From Callaeas wilsoni (Eukaryota > Chordata > Aves > Passeriformes > Callaeidae): DNA of 64,000 nucleotides. The translations under genes were made by a program, and so were the position numbers. The stretch lies in NCBI GenBank assembly GCA_013398955.1, contig VWPU01017660.1, positions 186,001 through 250,000 of the forward strand, in the 5' to 3' direction. Below the pieces are notes generated by a model. It worked only from the letters and a program-made list of their open reading frames with translations, made no database searches and was not told the origin of the DNA. Below, in pieces: positions 34,137 through 46,280 of the stretch. Numbering within the stretch: position 1 is the first letter of the stretch; every line of letters begins with the position of its first letter.

Positions 34137-34889
34137 GCAGCTACTAGCATAGTGCAAAAATGGGGATGCTTCCGTGTGGGAGCTGCACTCCACTGGTGGG
34201 AATTTGGACTGTTGGACTCTTGCAGGGTTATCTTGCTGTCGCCTCCCAGTCCCAGCATTGCAGCGACACTGGCTGCAGGCAGAGGAGAGGGAGGAGGGAG
34301 AGCTGTGAGTGTATCGGTGGAAGCAGCAGTCCCAGGAGTTCTCGTGCTGTGCTGGGTGTGATGCTCTGAGCGCAGCTGCCAGTGTGGGCGCAGGAGGGCT
34401 GGGCTGCTCTCGCCCAGCTCTGTCACTCCCTAGAGCGGCGAGTGCCCTATATCTGCACAGAGCCACGAGCCAGGGCTTTCGGAGCTCAGTGCCAGCCTGA
34501 GTCAGGAGGAGCAGCTACACAGAAGTCTGACAATGAGAGCAGCTCAGAGAGGGCATTGCAAAAATCCAGCACACGCAGCCATTTCCAGAGCATGTGGAAC
34601 GGCTCTGCCAGCCTAAAAGAGCCGAAACAGTGAAAGCAGATGGGAGAAACGTGGGATCTCCACCTATCACCACCAGCCTGGCAGTCTGCGTGCAGGGATG
34701 TGATTGAAAGCTGTGGCTGTGACTAAAATCACTGCTGCCTGCTGGCTGCAGTGAGATCCCTCTGCTGCCTCTCATTCCCAGGGGATAACCGGCCCGTGCG
34801 GAATAAAACCGTGCCTTGCAATCCTGAGCCCCTGCCTCGAGTGAAGGTCGAATGGAGAGTGGAACAAGGACTGGCTGTCCTCCTCACAG
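34137..34889. other. non-coding interval, nothing specific
   Basis: GC-moderate unique DNA with many short antisense frame pairs (34106-34500), none recognised. Confidence 0.5.
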
Positions 34890-34968
34890 CAATGCTATGA
34901 CAGAAAGAAAAAGACTAGTAAAGACAAAAAGCAAAAATGCCCAAGGAAAAAACAGGAAGAGATCCCAG
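34890..34968 (+). other. exon-like segment, 79 nt, Lys/Arg-rich
   Basis: A good acceptor (GGCTGTCCTCCTCACAG) is followed by 79 nt ending CCCAG then GTAGGA. Two frames are open; one reads QCYDRKKKTSKDKKQKC and the other NAMTERKRLVKTKSKN, both strongly basic because the segment is A-rich. I recognise no gene. Either a coding exon for a basic tail or a chance A-rich segment. Confidence 0.22.
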
Positions 34969-36359
34969 GTAGGAAGGTACAGCTGTGAACAGAGGGCTGG
35001 AATTGTCAGATGTGCCTAAACCTACGGTAACCGGCTTTTAATTCCCACTAAAAGGAGTTCTACAAATCCCAAGTGATTCTCTAAGCCTCAGATTTACTGG
35101 AGAAATATTTAATTGACTAGCAGCTACTGGAACAGGAGAGACAGAAAACATAAACTGTGTTTAGGAGCTCCATCAATAATAAAATCCATATAAATGTTTT
35201 TCACTTCATCCTGTCAGGATGTAGCCAGTGACTGTATTTAGGAATAAGTAAATAATTTCCTTGGTAATTTTGCTGTAACTGAATAAAATTAAATGAAAAT
35301 AATTCCAAGTTAACTGAATTGCCTTAAATATAGAGGCTGTGAAACACAAAAATACATCCAGGTCAGGGCAGATGCTCAGCACTTGGCAGGTTCTGAACTC
35401 ACCTACTCCTGTTAAAGGTGGTGCCATGTTCATTTTAGTTTATATACCTTTAAAGCTTCAATTAAATAAGCAGCTGCCAGATTTAATCCTCTTGGCCCTT
35501 CTTCTATTAAGTTGTATATGGATACATTTGTGTTTTAACCCCATACAATAATATAATTCTCATAACTCCTAGTCTAGAGTTTTCTCTAAGGAACTACAGT
35601 AGATGTTAAATATCCCAAAGGATATGCATCTCTATGCAGAACAATCCCGATCTGATTCTGATAAAAAATAATCAAGATTCAAGTGCTGATATCAGGAACT
35701 GCTAATTCAACATTCATCTCCTATAAAGCTGCAACATTCCACAATTAGATTTTGCTGCTTCCATGTTTGTTGTCTACAATAATGCTGGAAGGTAGCAATG
35801 AAAAAATGAAAAAAGGAAACTGAAATCAAGCAAATTTCAAGTAAATACAGAGAAAAGTTCTGGGGTTTAATGTGGTGCACGACACTTCAACTACCTGCTT
35901 CAAGTATGTCAATGCAGACTAACGCACCTGAATCCATACTCCAAGGACACAGGTGGTCTAATGCCATGCTCATCTCCAAATACCTGAAGTTCTTGATTAA
36001 CACCGTTATTTGGGAGAGCTGCCTGTCCAAACCCCAAGGGAATGTCCTTATTGTCCTCATTTTCTATCAAAGTACCCCAGGAGCCCAGTTCACCCATCAT
36101 TGTTACCTTCAACCTCCAGTACAAGGCCATCTCCCTGGAGCAGAGGCTCTGCAACAAGCCAAAGTCCCTCTAACTCCATGGGGGCTGCACTTCTCTGTGC
36201 CTAAAACTGGCCAGATCAAGGCTCCTGGGCCATCTACATTTAGCTGGGCTTGTGCAGACCAACCGTGCTGCCTTTTCTGAGAGGCTCTGGACTCCACCGC
36301 ACAACCTGGACCCCCAGAGCAGGGAGGTGCAGGACTCTCAATTCCTCCCAAGACACAGG
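34969..36359. other. non-coding interval, nothing specific
   Basis: AT-rich unique DNA (35,100-35,900) with no repeat recognised. The frames at 35870-36351 on both strands are unsupported. A donor-like GTAAGT at 36374 lacks a clear acceptor. Confidence 0.5.
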
Positions 36360-36960
36360 CATTCGCTCAGCACCGTAAGTCTAGGTCAAACACAGAGCAG
36401 AACAGCCTGCCGCCTCATCTAAATATTCACTGAACACTGCAAAGATTAACATTTCCTCTCTTGAATATCTAAATATTTGCCCACAATCCCCCTGCTAATG
36501 AGCAAAGACAAGTGCTGGTAAGTGGCAAGCAGCATCAAGCCCCGAGTCAATCAAACGCTCCAGCGGGCCCTTCAGCACCACCACAAGGCCCAGCGAGTGA
36601 CATTCGGAGCTGGTGGCTTGCAAATGGCCCTTCTCTCCCGCTAACTCTCCCCCCACCACACATCCACACACATTCCTCCCTCTCCTTCCCTCTCCACCCC
36701 CTCTTCCGCTCCATGACCCACTCGGGGGCATAAAAAACTGGTACTGAGAAACCTGCCAACTGCTTTAGACTTTGGAACACGAGCTGGGCTCTTGTCAGCT
36801 CCGAGCCTGCCACACAATGGAAAACATTACACATTTCTCTCGCTAACGACCGCGCTGCTCATTTACATGTCTTAGGCAAACACCAACAAGGTCGCAGCCA
36901 GAAAAGTGCGGTCAGGAGCGCTACTGCTCCTGGCAAGAGGTTGGTGCCTGGAAAAGGGCT
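36360..36960. promoter_or_regulatory. possible conserved regulatory block
   Basis: The block contains repeated ATCTAAATATT elements (near 36418 and 36468) and a perfect left half of the RE1/NRSF motif (TTCAGCACCAC at 36571-36581) whose right half does not match. A C/T-rich run (36640-36710) leads to a TATA-like CATAAAAAA (36730-36738), followed by ACATTTCTCTCGCTAACGAC. The order of C/T tract then TATA-like motif could be a promoter; on the other strand the motif reads TTTTTTATG, a CDX-type site. This is motif evidence only. Confidence 0.25.
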
Positions 36961-39900
36961 GCACGGGAAGCTCTTTAAACACCTTGGAACATGTGCTAAG
37001 CTGCTGAAGTATGAGGTGTGGTGACAGCAAGGTGTTGAAACAGAGCTTTTAAAAGCTGCCAGTCATCATTAACACGTCTCCGCAGAGCACTGGCAGTCGA
37101 GCAAAGACAACACCCAGAGCATCTTCTTGGAGGGCGGGTGGGGAGAGCGGAAGAGCAGAGGGAGCAGGTGTGGGGAGGAGAGGAGGAGGAGAGAGTCATC
37201 CACAAGGGGTTTTCCCTCGTGGCCTCACGCTCAGAAATTGCCACCCTTGCTCCTCAAAGAGGTGATGAGGTTGCGGCTCTGCCGGAGCTCCTCTGCCACA
37301 TGCCTGGAGAACCTGCAAGGTGAGCTGTCCCTGCCGGCCTCCTCTGGGAGCTTCTGACTGTCCTTGTCCTTGCCACCGTGAGGATCAGGTATTCCTACCA
37401 CCGGTGGGGTTTGAGAAGCAAAACCACAAAGCCAAGCCACTGCAGAGCAGGGAGGGACAACCCACCACCAGCCAGTGGCTGGAGATCCAGAGCAAGAGCC
37501 GCATTCAGATTCCCTGTTCTCCTGTTACTCCTGGGCCCCCTGCAAAGAGGCACAATCCAAATCCTACAATAATATCACCTTGTCCAAATGATGTACTTAC
37601 TAATTTTTTGACAAAACTTTTATAAGTAATTTTTCCAGCTGCATGCTAATCCTGACATTAGTCCAAACTTTCAAAAAAAAAAAAAGTTTATGACTTTTCT
37701 TGTTCAGCTACTTTATAGAAGACCCAAATCACCACCACAGACAAAATCTTGAGCAAAACAGCACCAGCTCTGATCTTTTCCCCAGAATGAAGTTCTTTAT
37801 TTTAAAAGTGTCCATCACTATAAAGTAGCTGGATAGGAAAGTTTGTGTGAATTAAAAGAAAACAGCCCTATCCAAATATAATTCAATCTCCTAAGACTCT
37901 AAAACTGTATCACGCATCAAAATCTTAAATATTTATTTGAAATTATGCACCCTAGTTATTCCATATTCTAAATCTGTGCAGCAGAGAGGCTGTAATTGTA
38001 ATGGATTTAATAAAAGCTATCATATTCCATAATTCAGCAGGAAAGATTATGCAGAGCCCCGAAATGTAACTAAGAATAGCCAAGTTTCTTCTTGTTGGTG
38101 ATTGTTCTAAGAGCAAGAAGAAAAAATTTATACATCTCTCTCCTGCTCCTTTTTCTGCCTGAAGTACTCAAGAACCACCATGTCCCACGGAGGAGGTGCA
38201 GAATGCTCTGTTCCCCTCTTTTATGAGCTTTGTTATTTCATTAACCCATAACAAGCACAGCATTCCTCAATACCTTGCAATTTTTATCCCCAGGTTTCTA
38301 GAGGGAAGTGAATCCCTGTGCAAACCCAAGTCTCCCTAAAAATCCCACCTTCCGTGTGATGTTGATCTCGCAACTTTGGGGCCCACAGTCCAGGCTTGGA
38401 CAGACCTGATTGAGGGGCAGAGGTTCCAAATGAGTTTCCAAATGAAGGAGAGGCATTGAAAACTCAGCAGTTTCCCTGGCAGGAGCAGCAGCAGGACCCA
38501 AAAGCTGCAAATAACACATTCCATGCCTTGTCCTGGGTGGTGGGGGCGCAGCAAGGACAGGGATGTCACGAGCTGGCTGGGTTGTAAGACACAGGATACA
38601 AGTCCACAGGGACACCAGGCTTCATTAAACCTGCTGCTCACACAAAAAATTCTTTTTCATTCCTTTGCTTTCCTCTCCACACAGACTAAATAAAACTGAA
38701 GCACTAGAAGATAAAAAGCACTGTATTTTTATAAAGTGATTTTGGGGTCTAGATAGTAAATTACCTTTCAGAAAAGTCTAAGTAGAAGTGACTTGCTTAA
38801 AGATAGCGAATAAATTATTGAATCACGTCTTTCAGCACACAGATTTTTAGCAAAATCACTAAATATGCTCTGTTAATTCTTATCTTACCTGTAGATAATC
38901 ATTACCGGAGAAGAAAGGTGAGAATAAAAATAATTAATAAAATTAAAAAGTGAAGCCCCTTCTTCACTTTAGAAGGGGAGCCAGGGAGATGAAAACTGAC
39001 ATCCAACTTTCTCCTTCTCCCGCTGTTTCTCCTACACTTGCCCACACTTAGCACAGCCTGTAAACAGCTTCATCAGATTGATGGATACGTGCCACACCTG
39101 TTCCCAGCCCCCTTTAGGGAGGTTTTCCTCACTCACCTTCAAGGCAGGGGCTGTGTCTTCATTCTGTGTCTCAGCACAACGACGCTGGGCCTTTAGGCAC
39201 TATAATGACAATAAATAATCATAATTCAGGAGTGGGATGCTTTCAAATCCCAGACTCACATTCTTCCGAGCTTCCCAGCACACATAAACACCTCCCCATA
39301 CCCTTCTCCCTTTGTGAATGTGACCTCTGCTCCAATTTAGAGCTGAAACCCTCTGTTCCTGCAGGCTCCGGTTCAGAGGGGGATTCCCCGGAAAGCCCAG
39401 TGGGCCAGGTGGGATGGGATGGCCATTAATCTGTTCACACCTTGTCAACAAGGGGCCTGATCTGAGCACATCCTCCTTTAGCTTTAGGAAATTCCCACCG
39501 AGGATGGCACAGGAAAATGAGGAGAAGCTGTGCAGAACGGAGCAGACAGTGAGGAACACCTGAGAGCGCCGGACATGGCTCATTAAAATCCTGGGACACA
39601 CCGTGACCCAGAGGAGTCTTCCCCTACCCTTAGATTTGGGGCCACCCTCAGCACTGGGAAGGTGTTGATGGGGAGTGCCAGAAGAACCACAATCTCCTTT
39701 GTATGTCCAGAGAGAGGTGACAAACCCCAATGACTTTGATAAGATTGTGCCCCATAAATACGTGACTGGAGCTGCTTCGGCAATGCCCCCACTGCACCCT
39801 GCAGGTCCTCTCCTCTCTCCCCGTAATTCCAGCACTATTCTTTGCCCCTCTCTGCTCTTTTCTTTCTGTTAAAACTAATGGTTTTACCACATGTTGGAAG

Positions 39901-40885
39901 GCAGCAAAAGGAAGTGGTGAAGTGACAAATGGGAATGTTCATGCTTTAATTTATTATGACAATCGTGCCCGGGTCCACAAAGTAAACTGAGTCAACAGAG
40001 AAGGACTTTGTGCCAAGTTATTTATCCACTTCACTAAATGGGGGATCTTTTTTTCCCTAGCCAGCCATGAGACTGGTTAAACTCATCAACTTTATTGATG
40101 AGCAGAAGCAGCAGGGAATTTTCTCACAAAATATGTTGTTGCTGAAAAACTTAGATTCGTCCAAACCAAAACCTTTTTTATAGGAATGGTTTGGTGTCAC
40201 TAAATTTCCAGACATAAGGGAAAAACAGCAAAAAAAAAATCCCAAATAAGCAAAACATGCTGCTTGAACAGTCACTGAACATTTGCTTTCTGTTCAAATG
40301 AGCTTTCTGTGCAGTTGAATTAAATTTTGAAATGTTTCATTTTGATTTTTCCCTTTTTCTCAGCTTTACATAGAGATGACAAAACAAAACATTTCAACCG
40401 AGCAAAACTTAACATTTTTTCCTCTTAGCCTGTCAGCACATGACATTTTTCAGGATTTTTCACTCCAGCTTGGCACAAGGCAATTTTCCAGCGTCTCCAA
40501 ATTTTCCATCCTACCATACTGAGGAATGCATCCCATTAACCCCAGTGAATTTTACCCAGCTACACAGGGCTGCCCAGGATGACTGGTGGACAAATTGGTC
40601 CAAACCCTCAACTGTTCCTCTTTGCAGGAAGGCCACGAGAGCAAATCCTGCCCAACCCACCAGAGCAGAACACAGCACTCATTCCTCAGTGTCCCTGCTT
40701 CCATTTCTCAAACCATATCAAGTCCATGTCCTGTACCCAGCTGTGACAATGTCTAGGAAAGACCTGGTCACAGGACAAGCAAGAATTGTCATTTCAGTTT
40801 TCAGAGGCAGAAGAGGTTCCTTTGGATTTAACTGCTTGCAAAAGACTTTTTTACAAGGAATTTATTTTTTCCTACTTTACCCCAG
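36961..40885. other. non-coding interval, mostly AT-rich
   Basis: An AT-rich unique region at 37,560-38,130 with a poly(A) at about 37,673-37,685 looks enhancer-like (AATGGATTTAATAAAAGC near 38,000). Minus-strand donor-like GTGAGT occurs near 39,131-39,136 and GTAAGA near 38,886-38,891, without good acceptors. The 211-codon minus-strand frame at 39200-39835 has no recognised domain. Confidence 0.5.
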
Positions 40886-40980
40886 GGTTTTTCTCTGATT
40901 ATTACAGTCAGACCAATCTCGGGGTATTCCCAGGAGCATCATACTCAGTGGAGGTCATGGAATGACTTTTACTGGCACAG
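40886..40980 (+). other. exon-like segment, 95 nt
   Basis: The acceptor TTTTTTCCTACTTTACCCCAG is strong (AG at 40884-40885), and the donor CAG then GTAAGT at 40981 is a perfect consensus. Frame 1 is open over the whole segment (GFSLIITVRPISGYSQEHH). A second frame reads DYYSQTNLGVFPGASYSVEV before a TGA. The second reading resembles the end of a fibronectin-III-like strand, but the stop makes that doubtful. No partner exon was found. It has the best donor in the window. Confidence 0.3.
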
Positions 40981-43499
40981 GTAAGTCCTTAGCTAACTAC
41001 AGATCTAATTTTTAGTTACTGCAGGTCAAGGGTAAGGTAGAGAAAAGTGGATAAACCTCACCAGAGAGTAAAAAATGCTGAAGACCTTTAGAAAGCAAAC
41101 CCTCCACAGAGAGGCTGAGAGAAGAGCGTTCCTGCACATGGAATACGTGCCCTGCAGCCTTCCCCTCCCATCCCGAGCAGGGCCCTGCAGACACCCCTGT
41201 AAAACACGGCCGAGTCTTTCACACTGAATCACATTCCAACACCATGACACAGCCTCCAAAGCAGCATTTTAACAACCTGCTGGGCAAAACAAGCAGGCAT
41301 TGTTTGCCATCCTGCCTGCACAAACGCCCTGGCTCTGGAGCTGGAACGTGCCCACATCCGGGTGGAGGACACAGGACTTCCCCACAGCATCACAGCCCAG
41401 ACAGGACAACGGGCTCTGATCCCCATCAGTCACCAGCACCGGAGTAGCCAACGCAGACTCAAAGTCCCCAGATGATTTCTGTGCTCTCCCAGGGTATTTT
41501 TCAGAGGTTACAAACATTTCTGTTGTGGAGCCCTTCCTTGCTACACTACATCAGCTGCTGAGCCCACCTGCAGTGCCTCTGAGTGCGCTGAGCTGGACGT
41601 CTGAAGGGCTGATCCATGGATATGGTCATCAGTGGATTTTGGTTCTTCAATAAATAAATCTTGGCTAATGGGCCTCAAATTGTAATTCTTCAATAGCCAG
41701 GACAGAGAGCACTGTGGTGTTCACAGTGTACAGTCTGCCCATAACAGAGTTCTAGACCTGAGTGAACCCTCCTGAGCTCAGCTGAGCTCAGCACCTACTC
41801 ATTTTTACTCCAATGACATTCCCCCTGGTTTTATGTGGACAATCCACTACTGCCATTAAGGACGTGGTGTTTGACCAGCGTATGTGGAGATCCCCTCACT
41901 GCCCCTGGGCTGAAGCAAAGCCAAGCCAGGTTCCAGGGAGAGCCTCCGTGGTCTTGCCATACACGCATCTCTGTTATCGTCTCTCCAATGAGAGGGCCAT
42001 GGTTTGCATTTGTTGAAGTTTGTGTTTCAGACAGGCTGCACAAACAGGCAAACACCACTCAGGCCATATTTTCAAACTTTACATCTGTGACAGTTGGAAA
42101 CTGGGGGGTGTCTCTGAGAAGGGAAGGAAAATGAGACTGACCTCTGAGATTAGAAGTTAGGTATCTTCCATTGCTGTTGGATCACTATGGGTGAGACAAT
42201 AAACTCCACTCTGTTTTATCATAAATGGAAAGAAACTGGCACTTCTATACCATCTGACCTGTTTTGGATGGCTTCTTTAAGGTAAGTTGCCTCAGCAATG
42301 TCTTTTCACTGTTGCCAGTGAGGTTGGTCCAGATTAGACACCACAGGCTGCTGAGCAAACCTGGGCAGCTGAAACCCAGCCAGGTGTGAGGGCCTTGGGG
42401 TGATGATGCTCCAGCTGGGGCTGCAGCTCCTTCTCAGCATCCTCACACAAACCCCGAGCTACATCCTCAAAAACAGTCCAAGGGCTGCTGTTTAGTACAG
42501 CCCTAAAACATTTGGGGGTTTGCTCCTTCTCCGTGAAACACATGTGCCACTGCCCTTCCCAGATTTGTTTTGGGAATATTGTGATGTAACAGGTTTGATC
42601 TATGAGGGATTAAGATGAGGTGTAACAGGGAGGCAGATTATACAAGTAGTAAGGGCCACACAAGGGAACCAGGCAGACCCTAGAGACAATTCCTTTATTC
42701 CAAAATAAGGGCCTTTGTCAGTCTCCTTTTATTATTTCTGTAACTTGCTGTCCTCTGGAGGAGATGCTGGACTTCATCCACTCAGTTCACCTGCAGCCTG
42801 ACCTATGGAGCTGCTTCTCTGGCACGTGCACCAAGTGACAAAGTTTACCTTTGGTGCAACATCCCTCAAGTTCCAGCTCACATGGTGAAAAAGAAAACCA
42901 CTGCAATAAGATTTTCCTCTCTCCAATAACAGTAAGGAGTTATAGTTCATAACTTCCAACTGACTTCACTGTACAGCCAAGCGTTCCTAATGAATTCCCC
43001 TAATGATCATGCCCTAATGTTTGACTTCGTTATGTCACTTTTGCAATAGCTAAAGTACAGAAGAATGTGTCTTTCTTTCAGTAAGGATCACTCAACACTC
43101 TCCCTCCTCTTAAAGTGCATGAAAGTGTTGGCCCAGGGGAAGCCCCCTGCTTCCCATCCCCTGCCAGAAGGAAGTGACCTAGAGAACAATATCCCAGAGG
43201 AGGGGCTGCCAACCGGTCTTGCCCAAGCCTTTTCCCAAAAGGTTTCTTTCCTTTACATATCCTAAACAATACCCTTCAGATATCCCAGACAATACCCCAG
43301 GAAACTTGGCTACTCACGTCCTTGCCTTTCCATCAGGGATGGTGCAGGAATGCCTTCCTAGCTATTTCCAGCTTGGAAGTGCTGAGGTAGAAAAGCTTGA
43401 GGCACTTAAAGAGTTTATTTAAAAAAAAAAAAAAGAGAGAAAAAATAATAAAAAGGACCATTGTAGGGTTGTGAGACTCAGAATTAAAGATGCTCCTGA
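40981..43499. other. non-coding interval, nothing specific
   Basis: No repeat recognised. A good donor-like AAG then GTAAGT occurs at 42281 without a convincing upstream acceptor. A poly(A) run lies at about 43421-43436. Confidence 0.5.
41772..41791. repeat. 20-bp perfect palindrome
   Basis: CTGAGCTCAGCTGAGCTCAG equals its own reverse complement. It is two TGAGCTCA palindromes joined by GC, with an E-box-type CAGCTG at its centre. Confidence 0.9.
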
Positions 43500-43720
43500 C
43501 ATTTTTTCCTGTGCATTACTCAGCCCAATCTGTTTAATGGGTCTTCATCAGAGATTGTGATTGCTGATTCGAGCTGGCGACATCATTCAATTGGACATGG
43601 CTTTGAAGCAGAAGAATAATTATTTCCCATCTTCCAAAAGACCATTTAATTCATGCTCCCCAATCTCTGGGAACAGATAACCCACAGCACTTTTAGTTCA
43701 TTAACTCTCTGGGGCTGTCA
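43500..43720. promoter_or_regulatory. possible conserved homeobox-type enhancer
   Basis: The block combines TGTTTAATGG, GATTGTGATTGCTGATTC, TCAATTGG, GAATAATTATTTCC and CCATTTAATTCATGC within about 150 bases, a high density of TAAT/ATTA cores in non-repetitive DNA. It reads like a developmental enhancer; conservation is untested. Confidence 0.25.
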
Positions 43721-45069
43721 TCAAAGGATTGTCAGCTGCTCGGGAATTTGCAGAAGAGAAGTGGCTGAAAGCTGCAGGGCCTCTTTTACCCATGGATTCA
43801 GCATCTCCTGCCATGGATCCTGCAACATGCAAACAGCTTCCTAGAAAAGAGAGGGAAAAATGGGGAGACACACATGACTTTTACTGCCTCTCCCTCTTCT
43901 CCCAGACCAGGACCAAGGCAGTGTAACCCAGCAGCTGCTGTGCTGAGGAGAACTCAATGCCAACAGAGAGAGAAACCAAAACCAGACACCACCAAGGCCC
44001 TGGGGAAGGCAGGGGGGATGGACCAGCAGGAGCAATCGCTGTGCTGGTGCTTGGGATTCAGCAGGACTGGCTCAGTGGAAGGATGACACCATGGCTCACA
44101 GGGAAATCCAGAATCTAGGCCATGGAATCACAGCAGGGGAGCTATCAGAGCTGAGCCATCTGCACCAAATCCAGAGGTCAAATACGTGAAATTTAGCAGA
44201 AGATTATTTTCTTATTTCCTTCCCCCTCTTCACAAATATCTGGATGCTTTGAAAAAAAGGAAGACAATAAATAAGTGAAAATCCTGCTTAAAGATGGGAG
44301 CAGAGGCCAATTCTGGGAGGAGCCAAGAGATATGAACCCAACTCTTGTTATATGTTTTTCAGCACTAGATTTAAAAACACTCTGCAAAGGAGGGAAGTGC
44401 CATCCTTCCACCTTTGTGAAACAAGGGACTGAAGCTTCAAATGATGGGAAGGTACAAACCCAGTCAAGGCCTAATGGCAGGTTGGGACACACCTCGTGTG
44501 TCCTCCGCCCTCATCAACATCTGTCTCTGACCTCAGACACCTCCGTCCCAGAAACTTTGAGCCCTGAGTGCACTTGGAGCTTTTTGTGTAAGATGGGAAA
44601 TGAACAGGCATTGCAAAGCAAAAGCTCCACCTCTAGCAGAGTCTGAGTGGAAAGAATTTAGCTAAGAGGCTTCAGTAAAGCAGCCCGAAGCCTCCTTTCC
44701 TCAGTTTGTATTATTTATCTCCCTATCCCCTTGACCACACTAAATTCTGAAAGGCATCTTGGCAGTATGCAAACACAGAGGGGGAGTTTATTGAAAGTAC
44801 TAAACATGTTCTAATTGTTTTCTCCTGCACTACTCTGCTAAAACTCACTCTGCCGTGCGCGGAAGCTGAGTTGGACAATTACTGGGGCACTTGAAGCAAT
44901 CATGCCCTTGATATATGGGAAGTGGGGAAGTTTAGCGGAGTGAGGACCTCTTAAATTCCTATCTTTGCTTTGCAACCATTTTGCCAGTCAAAAAAGACAT
45001 TTCTCACTTCTCCAGCAGCAGGAGAACACAATAGCCCTGTGTCCCTAATCACAGGATACTCTGAGGTTC
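43721..45069. other. non-coding interval
   Basis: No repeat recognised. 44,690-44,960 is AT-rich and non-repetitive, and may belong to the conserved-looking DNA around it. Frames at 43841-44035 (-) and 44275-44646 (+) are unsupported. Confidence 0.5.
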
Positions 45070-45079
45070 ACTTGAACAA

Positions 45080-45128
45080 TACTCACTAAAAATCTTTGAA
45101 AGTGATAAAGTGCTATATAAATATTCAG
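45080..45128 (+). repeat. possible ancient SINE 3' tail
   Basis: ATCTTTGAAAGTGATAAAGT followed by GCTATATAAATATT resembles the tail 'CTTTGAG...AAGCGCTATATAAAT' shared by ancient vertebrate SINEs. The body is not recognisable. Such remnants are sometimes conserved as enhancers. Confidence 0.35.
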
Positions 45129-46243
45129 TTGGACTGCAATTAAATTTTTGGCATGTGGTTTACATGTAAGTGCAGAAGTGCCATCAATAAAAGTCAATGC
45201 ACTCCTTTCCCCCTTTCTCTCCCTCTGCCTTTCCTTTGCTATTCCCCAGATCTTTGTCAGTGTTCGCTGAATTTTCATAAGGGAAAAAATTACTTCCTAA
45301 AATGTTCAAAAGCTTTCCCTTGGTTTGTTATTAGAGCAATTATCTAGCATAACACAGTGAAATAGCACAAAGTATTCTAATGGGAAACAAATGTGCCAAA
45401 GAAGTGACCAAACTTGGAATCTTTATTGAAAAATGAGGGGAAAGCGATTAGTTGAAGAGGCAGCAACGGAAAGATTTTCCACCTGGCCTTGGGCAACACA
45501 TCAAACAGAGCTCAAAAGGGTGCTATTTATAATTGTTGTCTGGCTGTCTATGGAGCCCTGTCTGTCTGTCTGTCAGTCTAGGCCCTTTTCTGCCTCTGCC
45601 TCTCCTCTGCCACGTGTCCCATCCCCGATGTGTTTATGCAGTGCAGGAAGGATGCTGCTCTCAGCCCTCTGCACTCCAGACCAGCTCCAAGGGGTTCAGG
45701 GGAGGTAGAGGAGTGTAAGCAAGCACAAAACTCTGCCCCACACACGGTAGTTTCTTTTCCCCACATGTGCTCAGCTTCTCCTGGAGTACAGAGGCTTTGG
45801 GGCTGTTTGTGTTGCTACAGGAGACACAGGCAGAGTGAGAGCTCACTGAATCCCAGATAATGGAAAATATCTTGTCTGGATATTTCCCTCCAACAAAATC
45901 AGTTCAAAGTGGAGACAAAAATGTTGCCAGATCAAGAAGGTCCGATTTCACCTCCACTTCACTGTGATATAAACACCTATGCAACTTGCAGGTCAAAGGC
46001 CCATCAATCTCAGCGAGTTTGCTTTGGTGTAATTCAAGAAGCAAAGATATTTTGCAAGTACTGTGATGATTTATAAGCACATCCAGAAAATTATTAGGAC
46101 CTCTGGTATAACAGACAAAGGATGAGAAAGACTCACAACAGTGATTACTCACTACTCACTAATGCTCTTTTAATACTCTCCTTTAACTGTTTCACTTAAT
46201 TTAAACTGAGGAATTAAAAAAACCACTGAGAATCTAAACCCTC
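45129..46243. other. non-coding interval, one DR1-like site
   Basis: AGGTCAAAGGCCC at 45990-46002 is close to the DR1 nuclear-receptor site AGGTCAAAGGTCA. The surrounding AT-rich DNA (45,900-46,170) is non-repetitive. Frames at 45433-45860 on both strands are unsupported. Confidence 0.45.
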
Positions 46244-46280
46244 AGCTAGAAATCAGAAATCATACTGATTTCTCATAGCT
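46244..46280. repeat. imperfect hairpin
   Basis: AGCTAGAAATCAG (46244-46256) pairs with CTGATTTCTCATAGCT (46265-46280) across an 8-base loop, with a 3-base bulge. It is too short for a typical microRNA precursor. Confidence 0.55.

Noticed and set aside
36571..36590. Full RE1/NRSF site
   Set aside because: Only the left half matches; the right half departs at several key bases.
39200..39835. 211-codon minus-strand frame
   Set aside because: No domain, no splice support, and antisense frames cover the same DNA.
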